This document shows positions 1-11,500 of a stretch of DNA of 64,000 nucleotides, one piece after another (the stretch's first letter is position 1; every line of letters begins with the position of its first letter). Origin of the DNA: Dipteronia dyeriana (lineage: Eukaryota; Streptophyta; Magnoliopsida; Sapindales; Sapindaceae); contig CM065295.1 of NCBI GenBank assembly GCA_032871835.1, positions 39,244,360 to 39,308,359 of the forward strand, written 5' to 3'. A program made the position numbers and the translations under genes. The notes beneath the pieces were generated by a model, which saw only the letters and a program-made list of their open reading frames with translations, did not search any database and was not told the DNA's origin.

Positions 1-139
1 GGTGGAGGAGACCACAGACCCTGGGTGGACATGCTAGGTAAGGGAGGAGACCTCTGAGCCTGGGTCAACATGTTGCGTGACAGAGGGGACCGTTGAGCCG
101 ACGTCGACATGCTGTGTGAGGGAGGGGACCACTGTACGT
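1..139 (-). repeat. 39-bp tandem repeat, about 3.5 copies, probably coding
   Basis: A 39-bp unit recurs three and a half times from the window edge. On the minus strand one frame reads as a 13-residue repeat of the type QHVDPGSxVPSLT, with one in-frame stop. A period divisible by three, together with the position downstream of the minus-strand DUF1985 gene, suggests a degenerate coding minisatellite in the 3' part of that gene. The repeat may continue beyond the window start. Confidence 0.6.
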
Positions 140-342
140 GTAACAAACCTACTATCTCTGGTACGCGACTGAGGTTGACTCTCCGGACCTACCCCCTAGG
201 TAGGTGGGTTCTCGCTACGTCCACCTGTTCTGTCTGTCCCCCCTCCATATACCCACTAGTCCTGTCTCTGGGACTAAAGTCTGGATCAAGAGGTGGGGGT
301 CCATCTCTGTGTGTACGTATGGTCGACCCCTAAAGCCCCCAG

Positions 343-450
343 ATCATATCCAGTAACACTCAGTGTTGTTACTGATGATCCTCGTCACTCTTCCGGATCA
401 TATCTACCAACTCCAAGTGTTGACGCTCTCAATCCTCCTCACTCTTCCGG
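343..450 (-). repeat. 54-bp direct duplication, two tandem copies
   Basis: Two adjacent 54-bp copies each begin ATCATATC and end CACTCTTCCGG, with about a quarter of positions differing. The period equals 18 codons. On the minus strand one frame ends each copy in a similar LxDMI string. It probably belongs to the same decayed coding region as the 39-bp repeat, but no reading frame is now intact. Confidence 0.6.
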
Positions 451-647
451 AGGGCTTCACGCATATGGTTAGACAGATCTACCTGTGGGGCCTGAAATCA
501 TGTCTACATTGTTAGTACAAAACTATCAACATCACGTGTTAATAAAAAAACTAAACTTTATTTTCAACTTACCTCTCCATCACGTCCAACGCCCCTACGG
601 AAATCCCTTCTAGATGTACCATGTCCGGGGGTGGTAAACCGAACCCG

Positions 648-683
648 CCTATGCCTATGCCTATGCCTATGCCTATGCCTATG
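648..683. repeat. (CCTATG)6 hexanucleotide microsatellite
   Basis: Six perfect copies of CCTATG. In-frame translation gives alternating Pro-Met on the plus strand or Arg-His on the minus strand. It lies between the DUF1985 exons and the 3' coding minisatellites. Confidence 0.9.
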
Positions 684-749
684 TCTTTCTCGTTGAGGGT
701 CTGTCTGATTTCCCTCACTGTCACTGGGCCTTAAACCCCCAACATCAGG

Positions 750-2001
750 CTAAGATCCCTCACTGTCACTGGTCATGTCTGTCAAACCCCTATCCTCTGT
801 CCCACTGTTCCAGCTAAAGGTAGTCTGATCAGGGACCGGAGGCAGAATATGAAGCCGGTCCTCCTCCACATACAGGCTCCCCCCTCGTATAGTACGGTGC
901 CTGTCTCTCAGCTGGTGTGGGCACCAGTTCATTCCTCATAAACATCTGAAATATTAGTTAGAACAATGTAATTATACACATACTAACTAATATAAACATT
1001 AACAAATTAAATACATACTCTGGCTTTAAAAATCTTAGCCAGCTTCTTCCCTCTCGGTTGTTTGGTCAACTCCCACTTCAAAATACAGGGAGACAGATCC
1101 ATAACCCTCCGGCCACCGAACTCTTGGCCCAAATTAGGGATCACCTCGAAAGCAAATATATGCATCAAAGATAAGTACGATAACTAACCACAACATTGAG
1201 GACAACACCAATAAAGTACAACATGTAATTCGAAGTTCTTACCAATAGGGTGTGAGATAGACCGCCTATGTTGTAGGTCTCCACCGTATGTACGTCAGTG
1301 CCCTTTTTCTACTGAAGTCTCTCGAACCCGTCTCGTTGCCCGTCAAGCGCATGCTTGAATGGGTAAATAGAATGCATGTACATGTGGGCACCCCACGGGA
1401 ATGCGTAGAAAATATCGAGATCCTCAACCAGTCAAAACTGCCAAAATGGAATCTTGAATCTCTCATCCACCCTCATCAGTATCCAGTTCACCATATATAT
1501 GAGGCAGAGCTTCACAGCATCGTACGCCTCTCCATACTCTGCGATGGTGACAACACCACTTATCTCCTCCAACGAGACCTCATCGGCTCCAGGAAAGTAT
1601 CGTTGATGTATGCCATTCTCCATTGCTGCATACTTGGTCATGTCTGGTACAACTCCAAACCGTAATCCAGTGATTAGAAAAAAATTCACCTTTGAAAACC
1701 TCACCGATTGGTTCCCTAATATGAACTGCATCTCATCTGTTGGGCCGTTATGACGCAGCTCCCTCAAAAGCAACCGATGGATAATACCACCCGAAAACTT
1801 CATCTCACGATGCATCATCAGGAAATGCCCGAAACATGACGCCATGAACCGACACCGATCTTCTTCTGCAAATTCTGCAGGGACCCGGTTCAGCGCGTCG
1901 TCTATATAGGCAAGGGCATCAAAATGGTTGTGTCGAGCCAATTTGCCCTCGTACCAGTCTCCTTCTGGAGTTTTAAGCAAATCCCTCATCCTATTTCTCA
2001 T
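750..2001 (-). pseudogene. DUF1985-domain protein of Mutator-like element type, decayed
   Basis: Exon 2001-1243 encodes the DUF1985 core: CFGHFLMMHREMKF, a histidine-leucine-arginine stretch, then RFSKVNFFLITGLRFG. The same frame continues past two stops (TGA at 1432-1434, TAG at 1309-1311) into a DLDIFYAFPWG motif typical of the family. A 59-bp GT-AG intron (1242-1184) joins it in phase to exon 1183-1019, which reads AFEVIPNLG and ends GKKLAKIF. A second intron (1018-946) leads to an exon starting FMRNELVPTPAE. An acceptor-like CAG precedes position 2001, so an upstream exon is expected. DUF1985 proteins are usually carried by plant Mutator-like elements, often with a Ulp1-type SUMO protease. 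That C-terminal part would lie beyond the window start. The gene is non-functional as read. Confidence 0.75.
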
Positions 2002-2065
2002 CTGTAATGTAACAGAAATACAACATCATTAAACAGAAAAAAAATATCAGAACCAAAATTATAAG

Positions 2066-2810
2066 TCTCGATCCAATGTAAAAACAGCTCGGTCCTAAAA
2101 AAAAATATCCTCGATCACAGGAGAAATAAGCTCTACCCTTTAAAAAAAAGCTCGATCCTATGACAAACCCATAACAAAAAGGCTCGGTCCAATTATAAAA
2201 AAACTCGGTCCTATAAAAAATAAGCTCGATTCAAGGACAAAAAAGCTCAACCCTTTAAAAAAAATTTCTATCCTATGAAAAAATGTTCGATCCCATAACA
2301 AAAAAACTAGATCCTATGTAAAAAAAGCTCGATTTTATTTAAAAAAAGCTCGATTCCATGATGAAAAAGCTCGATCAAATGTCAAAAAAGCTCGAGCCTA
2401 TAGAAAAAAGCTCGATCCTTTTCAAAAAGGCTCGATCCTATTCAAAAAAAGCTCGAGCCCTTATAAAAAAAACTCGACTTACCAAAATCTAATTTTCACG
2501 AAAATAAAGCTCGATTCATCTACAAAAAATCTCGAAACTTTACAAAAAAAACTCGATCTTATGAAAAAAATACTCGATCCCATAACAAAAAAACTCGATC
2601 CTATGTAAAAAAAACTCGATCTTATTTTAAAAAAGCTTGATCTAATGTAAAAAACGCTCGAACCTATTGAAAAAAGTTCGATCCCTTTTCAAAAAAGTTC
2701 GATCCCTTTCAAAAAAAGCTCGACTAACCAAAACCTAATATTAACGAAAATAAAAGCTCAACTCAACTACAAATAAGCTCGATTCTCCTGTAAAAAGTCT
2801 CAATAACCCA
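2066..2810. repeat. Minisatellite of about 18-20 bp, CTCGATCC(T)AT plus A-tract
   Basis: About 35-40 degenerate copies of a unit consisting of CTCGATCCTAT or a close variant followed by an A-rich spacer. There is a second layer of order: the block with CCCATAACAAAAAAACT recurs near 2287 and 2575, and the block with ACCAAAA(T/C)CTAAT recurs near 2474 and 2725, about 250-290 bp apart. It lies directly 5' of the second DUF1985 exon on the minus strand, so it probably occupies an intron or the 5' region of that gene. Confidence 0.85.
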
Positions 2811-3556
2811 GAATTTCATTTTCCTCGACAGATATTCAACCAAATTACAAACCCTAACCTAAACCACAACTATTCTCAGATCTCTATTTTAACCGGTTTC
2901 TACAATTTCAATCAACAAAACTCAATTATGACATACAATGGAAGTTATTAACAACAAAAACAAGAAGAAAAAAAACTAATCGTACCTTTGTCAATCGTAA
3001 CTTTTCTCGTGTACTCTCATTCTTGTCACTTCGCCATCGATTAGTTTTCCGTAGGTTTGACTGTTGCTTTTCTCTCACTTAGAAAACGATAAATTTATCA
3101 CTGTTTTAATATTTCGGAGTATTTTCGTCTGAACACGTTAAATTGTGCATTTTAAATATATTTTAGTAAAGTGGTGATATTTGCAAAATACCCTCCCCAA
3201 ATAGTGCCAATAATTTTTTGAACCCAGTATATAAACAAAAGCATCTAATAAAAATCAACGAGCATATTGTTTAAATCTAACTATTTTAAAAGCAAAATGA
3301 AAGATTAAAAATGGGTGTTGTAGTGTGAAAAAAATTTATACAACTCTTCTTTCACCAAGTTTGTTAAGTCCGGCTTGTAGACAGTGGACTTTACTCGAAA
3401 ATTGTGTTAAAAAAGAAAAACAATAGTCAAGTGAACCAAGTCCCAGCATCCGGCAGACCGGCACCGGTCCTCCATTTGATGATTGTTACCCAACAATCAA
3501 ATACCCCACAAAACAAACTATTCCACCAAATCAACTAAAAAATTAATATGAAAAAG
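2811..3556. other. AT-rich stretch; possible Mutator-like terminus near 3171-3198
   Basis: There is no coding signal. Near 3171-3198 the minus strand reads GGGGAGGGTATTTTGCAAAT followed by ATCACC, which resembles the start of a Mutator-like terminal inverted repeat. It is well placed to be the 5' end of the element carrying the DUF1985 gene. The other end is outside the window, so the match cannot be tested here. Confidence 0.3.
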
Positions 3557-3925
3557 GGATATTCCTATTTTATCCCTCCAGTTTGATATAATTTTATTTT
3601 AGTCAACTAGATTCTAATATTGTCATTTTTAATCCCTTTGTAACAGTTTTAGTTAAAAGTACTGTTATTGACATGGACAAAGGACAAAATGACCCTATTG
3701 CCCTTAAGTTTGCTAATACAAGTTAAAAGACTCTAATGCCCTCCAATTTTACATTTATACTAATTAAATAAAAAATTTAAAATAACAAAAATTTAAAATA
3801 AAAAAACATTAATTTTTAAAATTGGATTTGGTAGAGATCCCTAGATCTCCACCAAATACAAAAAAAAATATAAAAAAATTAAATAAAATTTTTTAAACTT
3901 CAAAAATGGATTTAGTGGAGATCCA

Positions 3926-3989
<64 letters not shown>

Positions 3990-4711
3990 AAACAAATTAA
4001 AAATAAAAAATCCCCAAATTAAAGAAATAATAATTTAATTCGAACCAGACCCAACACCCAACACTCAACACCAGACTTCATCAAAATTCATCCTCAAACA
4101 CAAAAAATCTATCCAACCACATGCTAAGATCCTAAAATCAAATACAAACACAAACCAAACCACCAACACTAACTCTCTCTATCTCTCTCTCCCAACCCAA
4201 ATCTAGAATCGATGGTGTTTGAGTGGTGTACTGGTGGTGGCTAGGGTTTGGATGGAGATGATGGTGGGGAAGATGATTGAATGTTTGAGAGAGATTAGAT
4301 TGAGAGAGAGAAAGACATGTTGAGTTCCAAAGAAAGAAGAAAATAAAGAAGAGAGAGATGGATGGTGAGAGAGAGAATACGATTAGTTTTAATATTTATT
4401 ATTATTATTATTATTATTATTTAATTAGTTATATATATATTAAATTTAAATTTAGTTTTTTTCATTTGTTTTTTTTATTATTTAAATTACCATGTTGCCC
4501 TTCATTAGATACCTTCTAGAAGCTCTGAACGTTGTTTGAGATTTTTACCCTCGTTGACTTGACGAAATTCTAAGAAACCCTCACAAAATTGAACGGTAGG
4601 GACTATAAAAGGAATTGTCAGTGAACTAATGGATTACAAAAATCAATACTCAAACTAGAAGGACTAAATTCCAGATTACATCAAACTAGAGAAACTAAAA
4701 TAGGAATATCC
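3557..4711. mobile_element. Non-autonomous Mutator-like DNA element, 1.15 kb
   Basis: The two ends are inverted repeats: GGATATTCCTATTTTA at 3557 and again, reverse-complemented, at 4711, with similarity continuing inward for 40-50 bp or more. Flanks ATATGAAAA (left) and ATATAAAAA (right) match at 8 of 9 bases and fit a 9-bp Mutator-type target duplication, with one extra A at the left junction. The interior is AT-rich, with an (AT)n tract and purine/pyrimidine-rich stretches. There is no transposase. Confidence 0.7.
3928..3986. repeat. (AT)n microsatellite, about 59 bp
   Basis: Almost perfect alternating AT inside the Mutator-like element. Confidence 0.95.
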
Positions 4712-5269
4712 ATATAAAAAATCACCAAACAATGACTTAACAACATAATAATTATGTCACGAACAAACATACCCAAATAGATATATTTTCTACTTAGAAA
4801 TGATTGCGGTTCGGTTCAAGTTCGGTTCCAGTTCTGAATCACTGGTTTCGGTTTCAGGGGGAACTGGAACCAAAACCATAACTGCTTGGAGTGGGTTTCG
4901 GTTCTGGTTTCTGTTCACCCGGTTCCAGTCAGGTTCCCCTTGGTTCCGACAGTTGGTTCTTTTAAATATATATATATATATATTATATATATATATTATA
5001 TATATACTAACCAAAAAAATTATTGGACATGTAAATACAGTTTATTGGGTAACCTGAAATTAAAATAAAATAAATATATGAAATAAAATAAATATATGAA
5101 AAACTAAAAATAAAACAAATTGAAATAAAACTAAAAAATTTAAATTGGTTGTGTACTTAATTTTTACCACAATTAAGTTGCCTATGTATCCCTTGGGGTT
5201 TAGATGAATCAAATGTCATATAGTTCTCTTATATTTTATTATCGGTTTGGTGATGTGAGTTAGGACCTT

Positions 5270-6058
5270 AACTAATTGTTGTCATTCGTTCCAGTGGTGT
5301 GGTCATCATCGAAGAAATCGAAGTGTGTTTCTTGATCCATTTCTTATTGTTTGTTTTATGCATTGGTTCAATTATTAACTGGACTTGAGAGTTGATTCTG
5401 AACTCAAACGCGAATGTCTTTCGTCCATAATATTTCCTCATGCATTAAACTCTTGTTCTACAGATACAGTAGAAAACTGGTGTTTCAAGAATTTGTTTGG
5501 CTATAATAGCCAAGATTGGAAAGTACTTTACATGACCCCTTCGCCAATGTAGATTATCAAATTTTTACAAATCACCGTTTCCCATAAATTCAAAAGAGAT
5601 ACTTAGATAAGTTTCAACCTCAGAATGCAAGGTCGAGCTTGTGAAGAAAAACCTCATAATTTTTTGGTTTTTTTGGGATAAAAGTTGAGACCTAACCCCA
5701 AGAATCAGGAGGATCGAGTATGAGATACAATTTGAGTTTGTGAAACATCAATGTTCAGTAATAGACCATAAACTCTAAGATACCCATCATATAACTTATA
5801 AAATAATGTCTTAATTTTATAATAATAACTAGCAATATCAAAATCTATTTCTAAACATTGATGATAAAGAGTTAAATAATTGGACAATTTTTCTAATTTA
5901 CAACGTTGATCAAAACACGATGCAAGCAAATAAATAGTTAGAAACTCCTTATAATAGTCTATAACCATTTTTTATAGCATTTATGCATATCTGTAATTGT
6001 ACATCAGAAGCACACTCAGAAAATGCACCAATAATATTAACACTTTTAATAATAAATA
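5270..6058 (-). pseudogene. hAT transposase, C-terminal part
   Basis: Minus-strand reading continues the transposase that stops at 20407, across the gypsy insertion. 5968-5705 reads MVIDYYKEFLTIYLLASCFD, the region of the hAT catalytic fold where the family has KYW and LDPR motifs. Further on (about 5640-5400) comes the C-terminal dimerisation domain: ETYLS, then a frame with FPILAIIAKQILETPVFY, then FAFEFR where functional copies have the Ser-rich and RxxLS region. Stops and frame changes occur throughout. Because the reading resumes exactly at the AAATA target site, this gene existed before the gypsy element arrived. Confidence 0.75.
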
Positions 6059-6766
6059 TGTTATTGGTAAAATCTAAAGAATGATGAGTCAGCATAACTA
6101 CCCAAAGATGCGGGAGTTGGAGATGCCACGTCATCAAGAGTCAACCTTCCTGAACCTACCTAAGCTGACCGAAGATGGTTTCATAACACTCGGTCGGGGA
6201 AATTGAGATGGTCGGGTCAAAGCCTCTGGTTGGGGAGAATAAAGCTTGGTCGGGTTTTGACAGATGATCGACAGATCGACACGTGGATATTATCAAATAC
6301 ACGCAGAATGAGTCATACTCCAATAAGGTGTCTCGAAACACACTTTGATACGGAAGCAAATTTTCCTATCGATGCTAGAGTCCAAATCAGGTAAGAAACC
6401 TAATGAGTAAAGAGTGCGAAACAGGAAAGAAGAATAAAATGACTCAAACATGTCAACTTCATTTACTTGTATAGCACAAATTAGGGTTCTATGCATGTAT
6501 AAATAGACCCTAATAACACCCATGAAAAGGTTGAAGATAAATTAAGACTCTAGAGAGCATGAGAGACTGAGTGTGTAATTGATTATTCATAGTAAAGTTC
6601 TTTCCTCGCCAGTTCCCTGCAACCGTGGACGTTTCCCCGTACTTGGGGTTTTATCATGTAAAATCCTCGTGTTTCTTTTGCTTTCTTAACTATTCAGAAT
6701 TAGCAATTGTGCGATTTCATATACATTCTGTTCGAGGTGTTATCCATCCAAAAATCACTGTCAACA
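6059..6766 (+). repeat. 5' LTR of the Tat element
   Basis: Begins TGTTATTGGTAAAATC and ends CACTGTCAACA. It is followed at once by ACTGGCGTTAGAAGG, which occupies the primer-binding-site position. TGGCG starts such sites in plant gypsy elements, but the rest does not let me name the tRNA. The 3' LTR carries an extra segment of about 20 bp near 19845. Confidence 0.92.
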
Positions 6767-6840
6767 ACTGGCGTTAGAAGGAGGGGGGTGAACCTCCGAC
6801 GTTATAATTAGCCAAAAAATTAGTCATACAAAGTAAAATC

Positions 6841-8440
6841 ATGGGTTCTAGCACTGATAGAGATTTGTCCCCGCGCAACGTTGATGTCTAACGAGAGGCG
6901 AATGTCGTGGACGCCGATGCACCGAGAACAGATCCACATTCAAGAACTCCACCATCAAGTAGACAAGACGCAGTCACAACCACGGGCTTGACTATAGGGA
7001 TATCTCCAGATGCATTCAGGTAAATTCAAGAATCCTTACGGAAAGTCATTGATGATGCCACTAGACAGGGAATTAGCATAACCGCATCCACGAATCTGAA
7101 TTCACCGTACCAGCTCTCTACACCTGTGGTAGCTCAAAAACCCAATATGCACTATAAGATCGTGGCAACTACTCTAGAGGCGCTCTAAAAGTCTAGAAGA
7201 AATAGAGCAGAGAAACAGGATAAAAAAGGGTGTTCATACAGAAGAAGTAGCCTCCACCAGGATAGAAGGGTGGAGGAACATGAGGATTCAAGCTCACACG
7301 AGAATATCATAGGGTACGACGGTGCAAGACTATATCCTAAGATGGAAGATAGATATGATGGACGAAGTAAGAAGCCCCGATCGAATTTAAGTGATGATGA
7401 GTTAGCTCCCAGAGGCCGAAGGGACCTATATAGGATCACAGTGCACCAAAGGTTAGACAGGCATGGTGAACCTGAAAGGGAGCGCGAAATCCTTCTCAGA
7501 ATGATAGAAGCTTTGTAGAAAAAGCAAAATCAAGATAACCCTCTGATCGGGAGTCTTAGGAACCCATTTGCCGATGCCATAAGGCGGGCTTACTTTTCGG
7601 AGAAATTTAGGATGCCGTATGTGGAGCAATTCAAAGCCAATAACTATCCACATGAACACGTCAGGAGATACCAGAGCGTCATGGCTCAATAAGATTATGA
7701 CGACACTCTCATGTTTCTTATGTTTCCTCAGACATTAGGGGATCAGGGATTCAGGTGGTTCAGAGGATTATCATCCGGGTTCATTAGGAGTTTTAAGGGG
7801 TTAGCACGAGCGTTCACCAGACAATTTATGGGGAATATCCAGAGGAGAAAATCGGTGTCAACTCTTTTTACCTTGAGGCAAATAAAGGATAAAAAGTTAA
7901 AAGATTACCTGACCAGGTTCTCACAACGATGACTTGGTGGTTTCCGCATTCATAAATAGCTTGCAACACAGTCACCTAACCTTAAGCCTGAGACAGTGGG
8001 GACCTACCACATATGCAAGAATGGTAGATCATGTTGGGGGGTACGCCATTGCAGAAGAAGAAAAGATTGCCCACTTGGGAGAATTTATACATGGAGGTCG
8101 TCCTGGTCACAGTCAAAAGAACCAGGAAAGTGGTTCGAAAAACAATGGCAAGAATGGCCAAAAGGGTAATGGGGAAAAAGGGAAAGACGGGCGAAGAGAT
8201 GACGATAGAACAGAAAAGAACTCAAGGCGCCAGTACGTCAATTATACACTGTTAGCCAAAAAGAATGAGGAAATTCTAAATGTGATAGAAGAAAAAAACT
8301 TATATAAAAAAACCCCCGAGGCAGTCTAGCTTCGCCAGAAGGGATACTACCAAGTACTGTAGGTTCCACCAGGAGAATGACCACGAAACCTGCAAGTGTT
8401 ACCAACTCAGGGATTACATTGAAAAGCTAATCAGAGAAGG
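6841..8440 (+). pseudogene. gag of the Tat element
   Basis: The ATG at 6841 opens a frame beginning MGSSTDRDLSPRN that is soon broken by stops. The plant retrotransposon gag core is clear at 7580-7930: FADAIRRAYFSEKF, FPQTLGDQGFRWFRGL, then FTRQFMGN and KDYLTRFSQ, matching the capsid-like gag domain. A Lys/Arg-rich low-complexity stretch follows (8100-8300). The CHCC-like knuckle region is unclear. At least five in-frame stops lie before 8440, so no full Gag can be made from this copy. Confidence 0.8.
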
Positions 8441-8599
8441 TCATCTTACTGATGTCATCCTCAGAAGAGGTGAAGATCGACAAAAGGATATCCACACAGG
8501 GGATCGGGATAGGAGTTATAGGAGCCCAAAGAAAGACTCAGATAACGAGGCAATCAACACCATTTTTGGTGGCCTCAATACTGGAAGTAGTAGCCATGA

Positions 8600-11500
8600 A
8601 AGGATGTATAAAGTTAGGGAAGCCATGAACATCCAAAAAAGTATGAAGGTGAATCATTTAGGTCCCGATAGGAAGAAAGCAAAGCAAGGATGGGGACCGA
8701 TAATTTTCACTGAAGCGGATGCACACGAGTCGGAGGTCAGACCAAATGACGCAATTGTTATGTCAGTTCGCATCGGGCATATGCAAGTGAGAAGAGTACT
8801 GATCGACAATAGCTCAGGAGACATTTTGAGCATAGAGGTGTTTGATCAACTCGGACTACAGAGGATTGATCTCTAACCACTGAAGGTTCCATTGAGGGGT
8901 TTCGGAGGAACCAAGGTCAGGGCATTGGGAACTGTTAAACTACCAGTAGAAGCTGGAAGCTTTCCTTGTACAAAGACAGTATTGCTGGATTTCGTGGTCA
9001 TAAATGTTGAGAATTGACCATATAACGCTCTACTAGGCCAACCTTTCCTGAACAAAATAAAAGTCGTAACTGTAACCTACGCGCTCATGGTGAAATTTTC
9101 TATCGAAGCTGGAGTGGGGATCATGAAAAGCTCATAGGAGTGGGTCAGGAAAGCGAATCTCACCGTATACAGGGAAAAGGCAGAGTCGGGGGTAATGCAA
9201 GTGGATGTTGTCAAAAAAGATGAAGACCTAAAAGTAGACCCAAAGGAGGCAAAGGCCGAAACCCTGACTAGGTTTGATCTAGACCCGAAAGAGGCAGCTC
9301 CAGAGAGTGACAAAAGCCAGGAGGAACAGACCATGGAAGTTGCCATGAGCAACAATGATCCCAAGAAGACTGTTAGGCTTGGGTCTCAACTGACGAAACA
9401 CAATCAAAGTAAGATGGTCGAACTTCTAAAAGAATACAAAGATGTGTTCGCTTGGGAGCACGCGGACATGCCAGGGATCGATCCAAGGACAATTTCACAT
9501 TACTTAGCAGTGAATCCCGATCAGAAACCAATTATCCAAAAGAGAAGGCACTTCAACCCAGAAAGAAGCAAGGCGATCAAGGAAGAGGTGGACAAGCTAT
9601 TGGCCACAGGATCCATTCGGGAGGTGAAATATCCCGACTGGGTGGCCAACGTAGTTCTGGTAGAAAAGAAAAATGACCAATGGAGGGTGTGTGTGGATTT
9701 CACCGACCTGAACAACGCATGTCCGAATGACAACTTCCCTTTGCCTCAGATTGACTAGTTGGTAGATGCAACGGCTGATCAAAACTGTTAAGTTTTATGG
9801 ACACCTATTCAATTTACAACCAGAGAAGAATGTTCGAACCATATGAGGAAAAAAACCTCATTCACAACTGACCAGAGATTGTATTGCTATAAGGTCATGC
9901 CGTTTGGGTTAAAGAACGCCAAGGTAACTTACCAAAGAATGGTAAATAAAATGTTTGCTCGACGGATTGACAGGAATATGGAGGTATACGTGAACGATAT
10001 GCTAACCAAAAGTGTAATGTCCGAAAATCATCCAACCGACCTAAATGAGACGTTTGAGGAGCTATGAAAATATGTGATGAAGCTAAATCCAAAGAAGCGC
10101 GTATTCAGAGTACCATCAGGCAGGTTCCTGGAATTTCAAGTTCATCGAAAAGGGATCGAAGTAAACCTAGATAAAATAAGAGCCTTTGAAGAAATGAGGT
10201 CTCCCAAGACGTTGAAGGAAGTCCAAAGATTGACAGGTTGCCTAGTGTCACTGAGTCGGTTCATAAGTAAATCAACGCACAAATGCCTACCCCTTTTCAA
10301 AGCAATTAAGCAAGGCAAGGGGGTAGAATGGAATGATGAGTGCGCACAAGCATTCAGAAAAATCAAAGAATACTTGGTTAAAGCTCTGATATTATCTAAA
10401 CCACTTGAAGGGGAAGTGCTCTACCTCTACCTGTCTGTGACAAACGTAGTGACAGGGTCAGTACTAGTCAGATTGGAAGAAGGAACGCAGAAACCTATAT
10501 ACTACACCAACAAAGCTTTGTTACCTGCGGAAACAAGATATTCTCCAACTGAACAAATGGCTTTGGCCCTGGTAACATCAACGAGAAAGCTGAGACCGTA
10601 TTTTCAAGCTTATAAAATTAAAGTATAAATCGACTGTCCATTGAAACCAATTTTATCAAAATCCAAGGTGTCGGGAAGGCTGACTAAATTACGAGTTTGA
10701 CATAGTCTACTCGTAAAGAGCAGTGATAAAGGGACAAGTTGTAGCAGATCTGGTTGCGGAATTTGCTGAGCCAAACAGCGAAGTGATCAGGATGTTAAGA
10801 TAAAATGATCTGTTTGCTTGGAAACTACATATAAATGGATTGTCAAACACGCACGGCAGCAGGGCATACATAGTTATATCCACGCCAGAAGGTAACCATG
10901 TGGAATGTGCCTTGCGATTTGACTTCAAAGCCACTAACAATATGACAGAATATGAGGCACTTCTAGCAGGCTTTATGGTGTGCACGATACTAGGAGCAGA
11001 TGAGTTGGAAATATTCAGTGACTCACAGATGGTGGTCAATCAAGTTCTGAATGAATTCCAAGCCAAGGACAACAACATGGTTGCTATTTAACTATAACCA
11101 AGACACTCCTCGAAAGTTTCAAAGCATATAGAATCACCCAGATCCCGATGGAGAAAAATGAGAAAGCAGACGCGCTGTCAAAATTAGCATCAGCCACAAG
11201 TGTATGGTCAAAAACAGTCATGATTGCCCACCTGTAAAAGACAAGCATCGAGAGCGAAAATCAATCTGAAGCGTTGGAGGTAGAATTGATTGAAGGGGAA
11301 CAAGCTACATGGATGGCCCTGATAAGAGAATACTTAGAGAATAGAGTGCTTCTGACGGAGATAGCTGAGGCGAAGTGTCTTAGATATAAAGCCATAAGAT
11401 ATTCGATAGTAGAATGAGAGCTATACAGAAAAGGGTTCTCTAAAGCCCTTCAGAAATGAGTGGACCCGATCAGAGGTAAGCAAATATTAGAAAGTATTCA

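Noticed and set aside
1288..1665. Open plus-strand frame of 125 codons
   Set aside because: It lies antisense to the clear DUF1985 exon and has no recognisable motif. It is a shadow frame.
2066..2810. A CRISPR-like regular repeat array
   Set aside because: The unit is only 18-20 bp, repeats and spacers are not separable, copies drift gradually, and the context is plant transposon DNA. It is a minisatellite.
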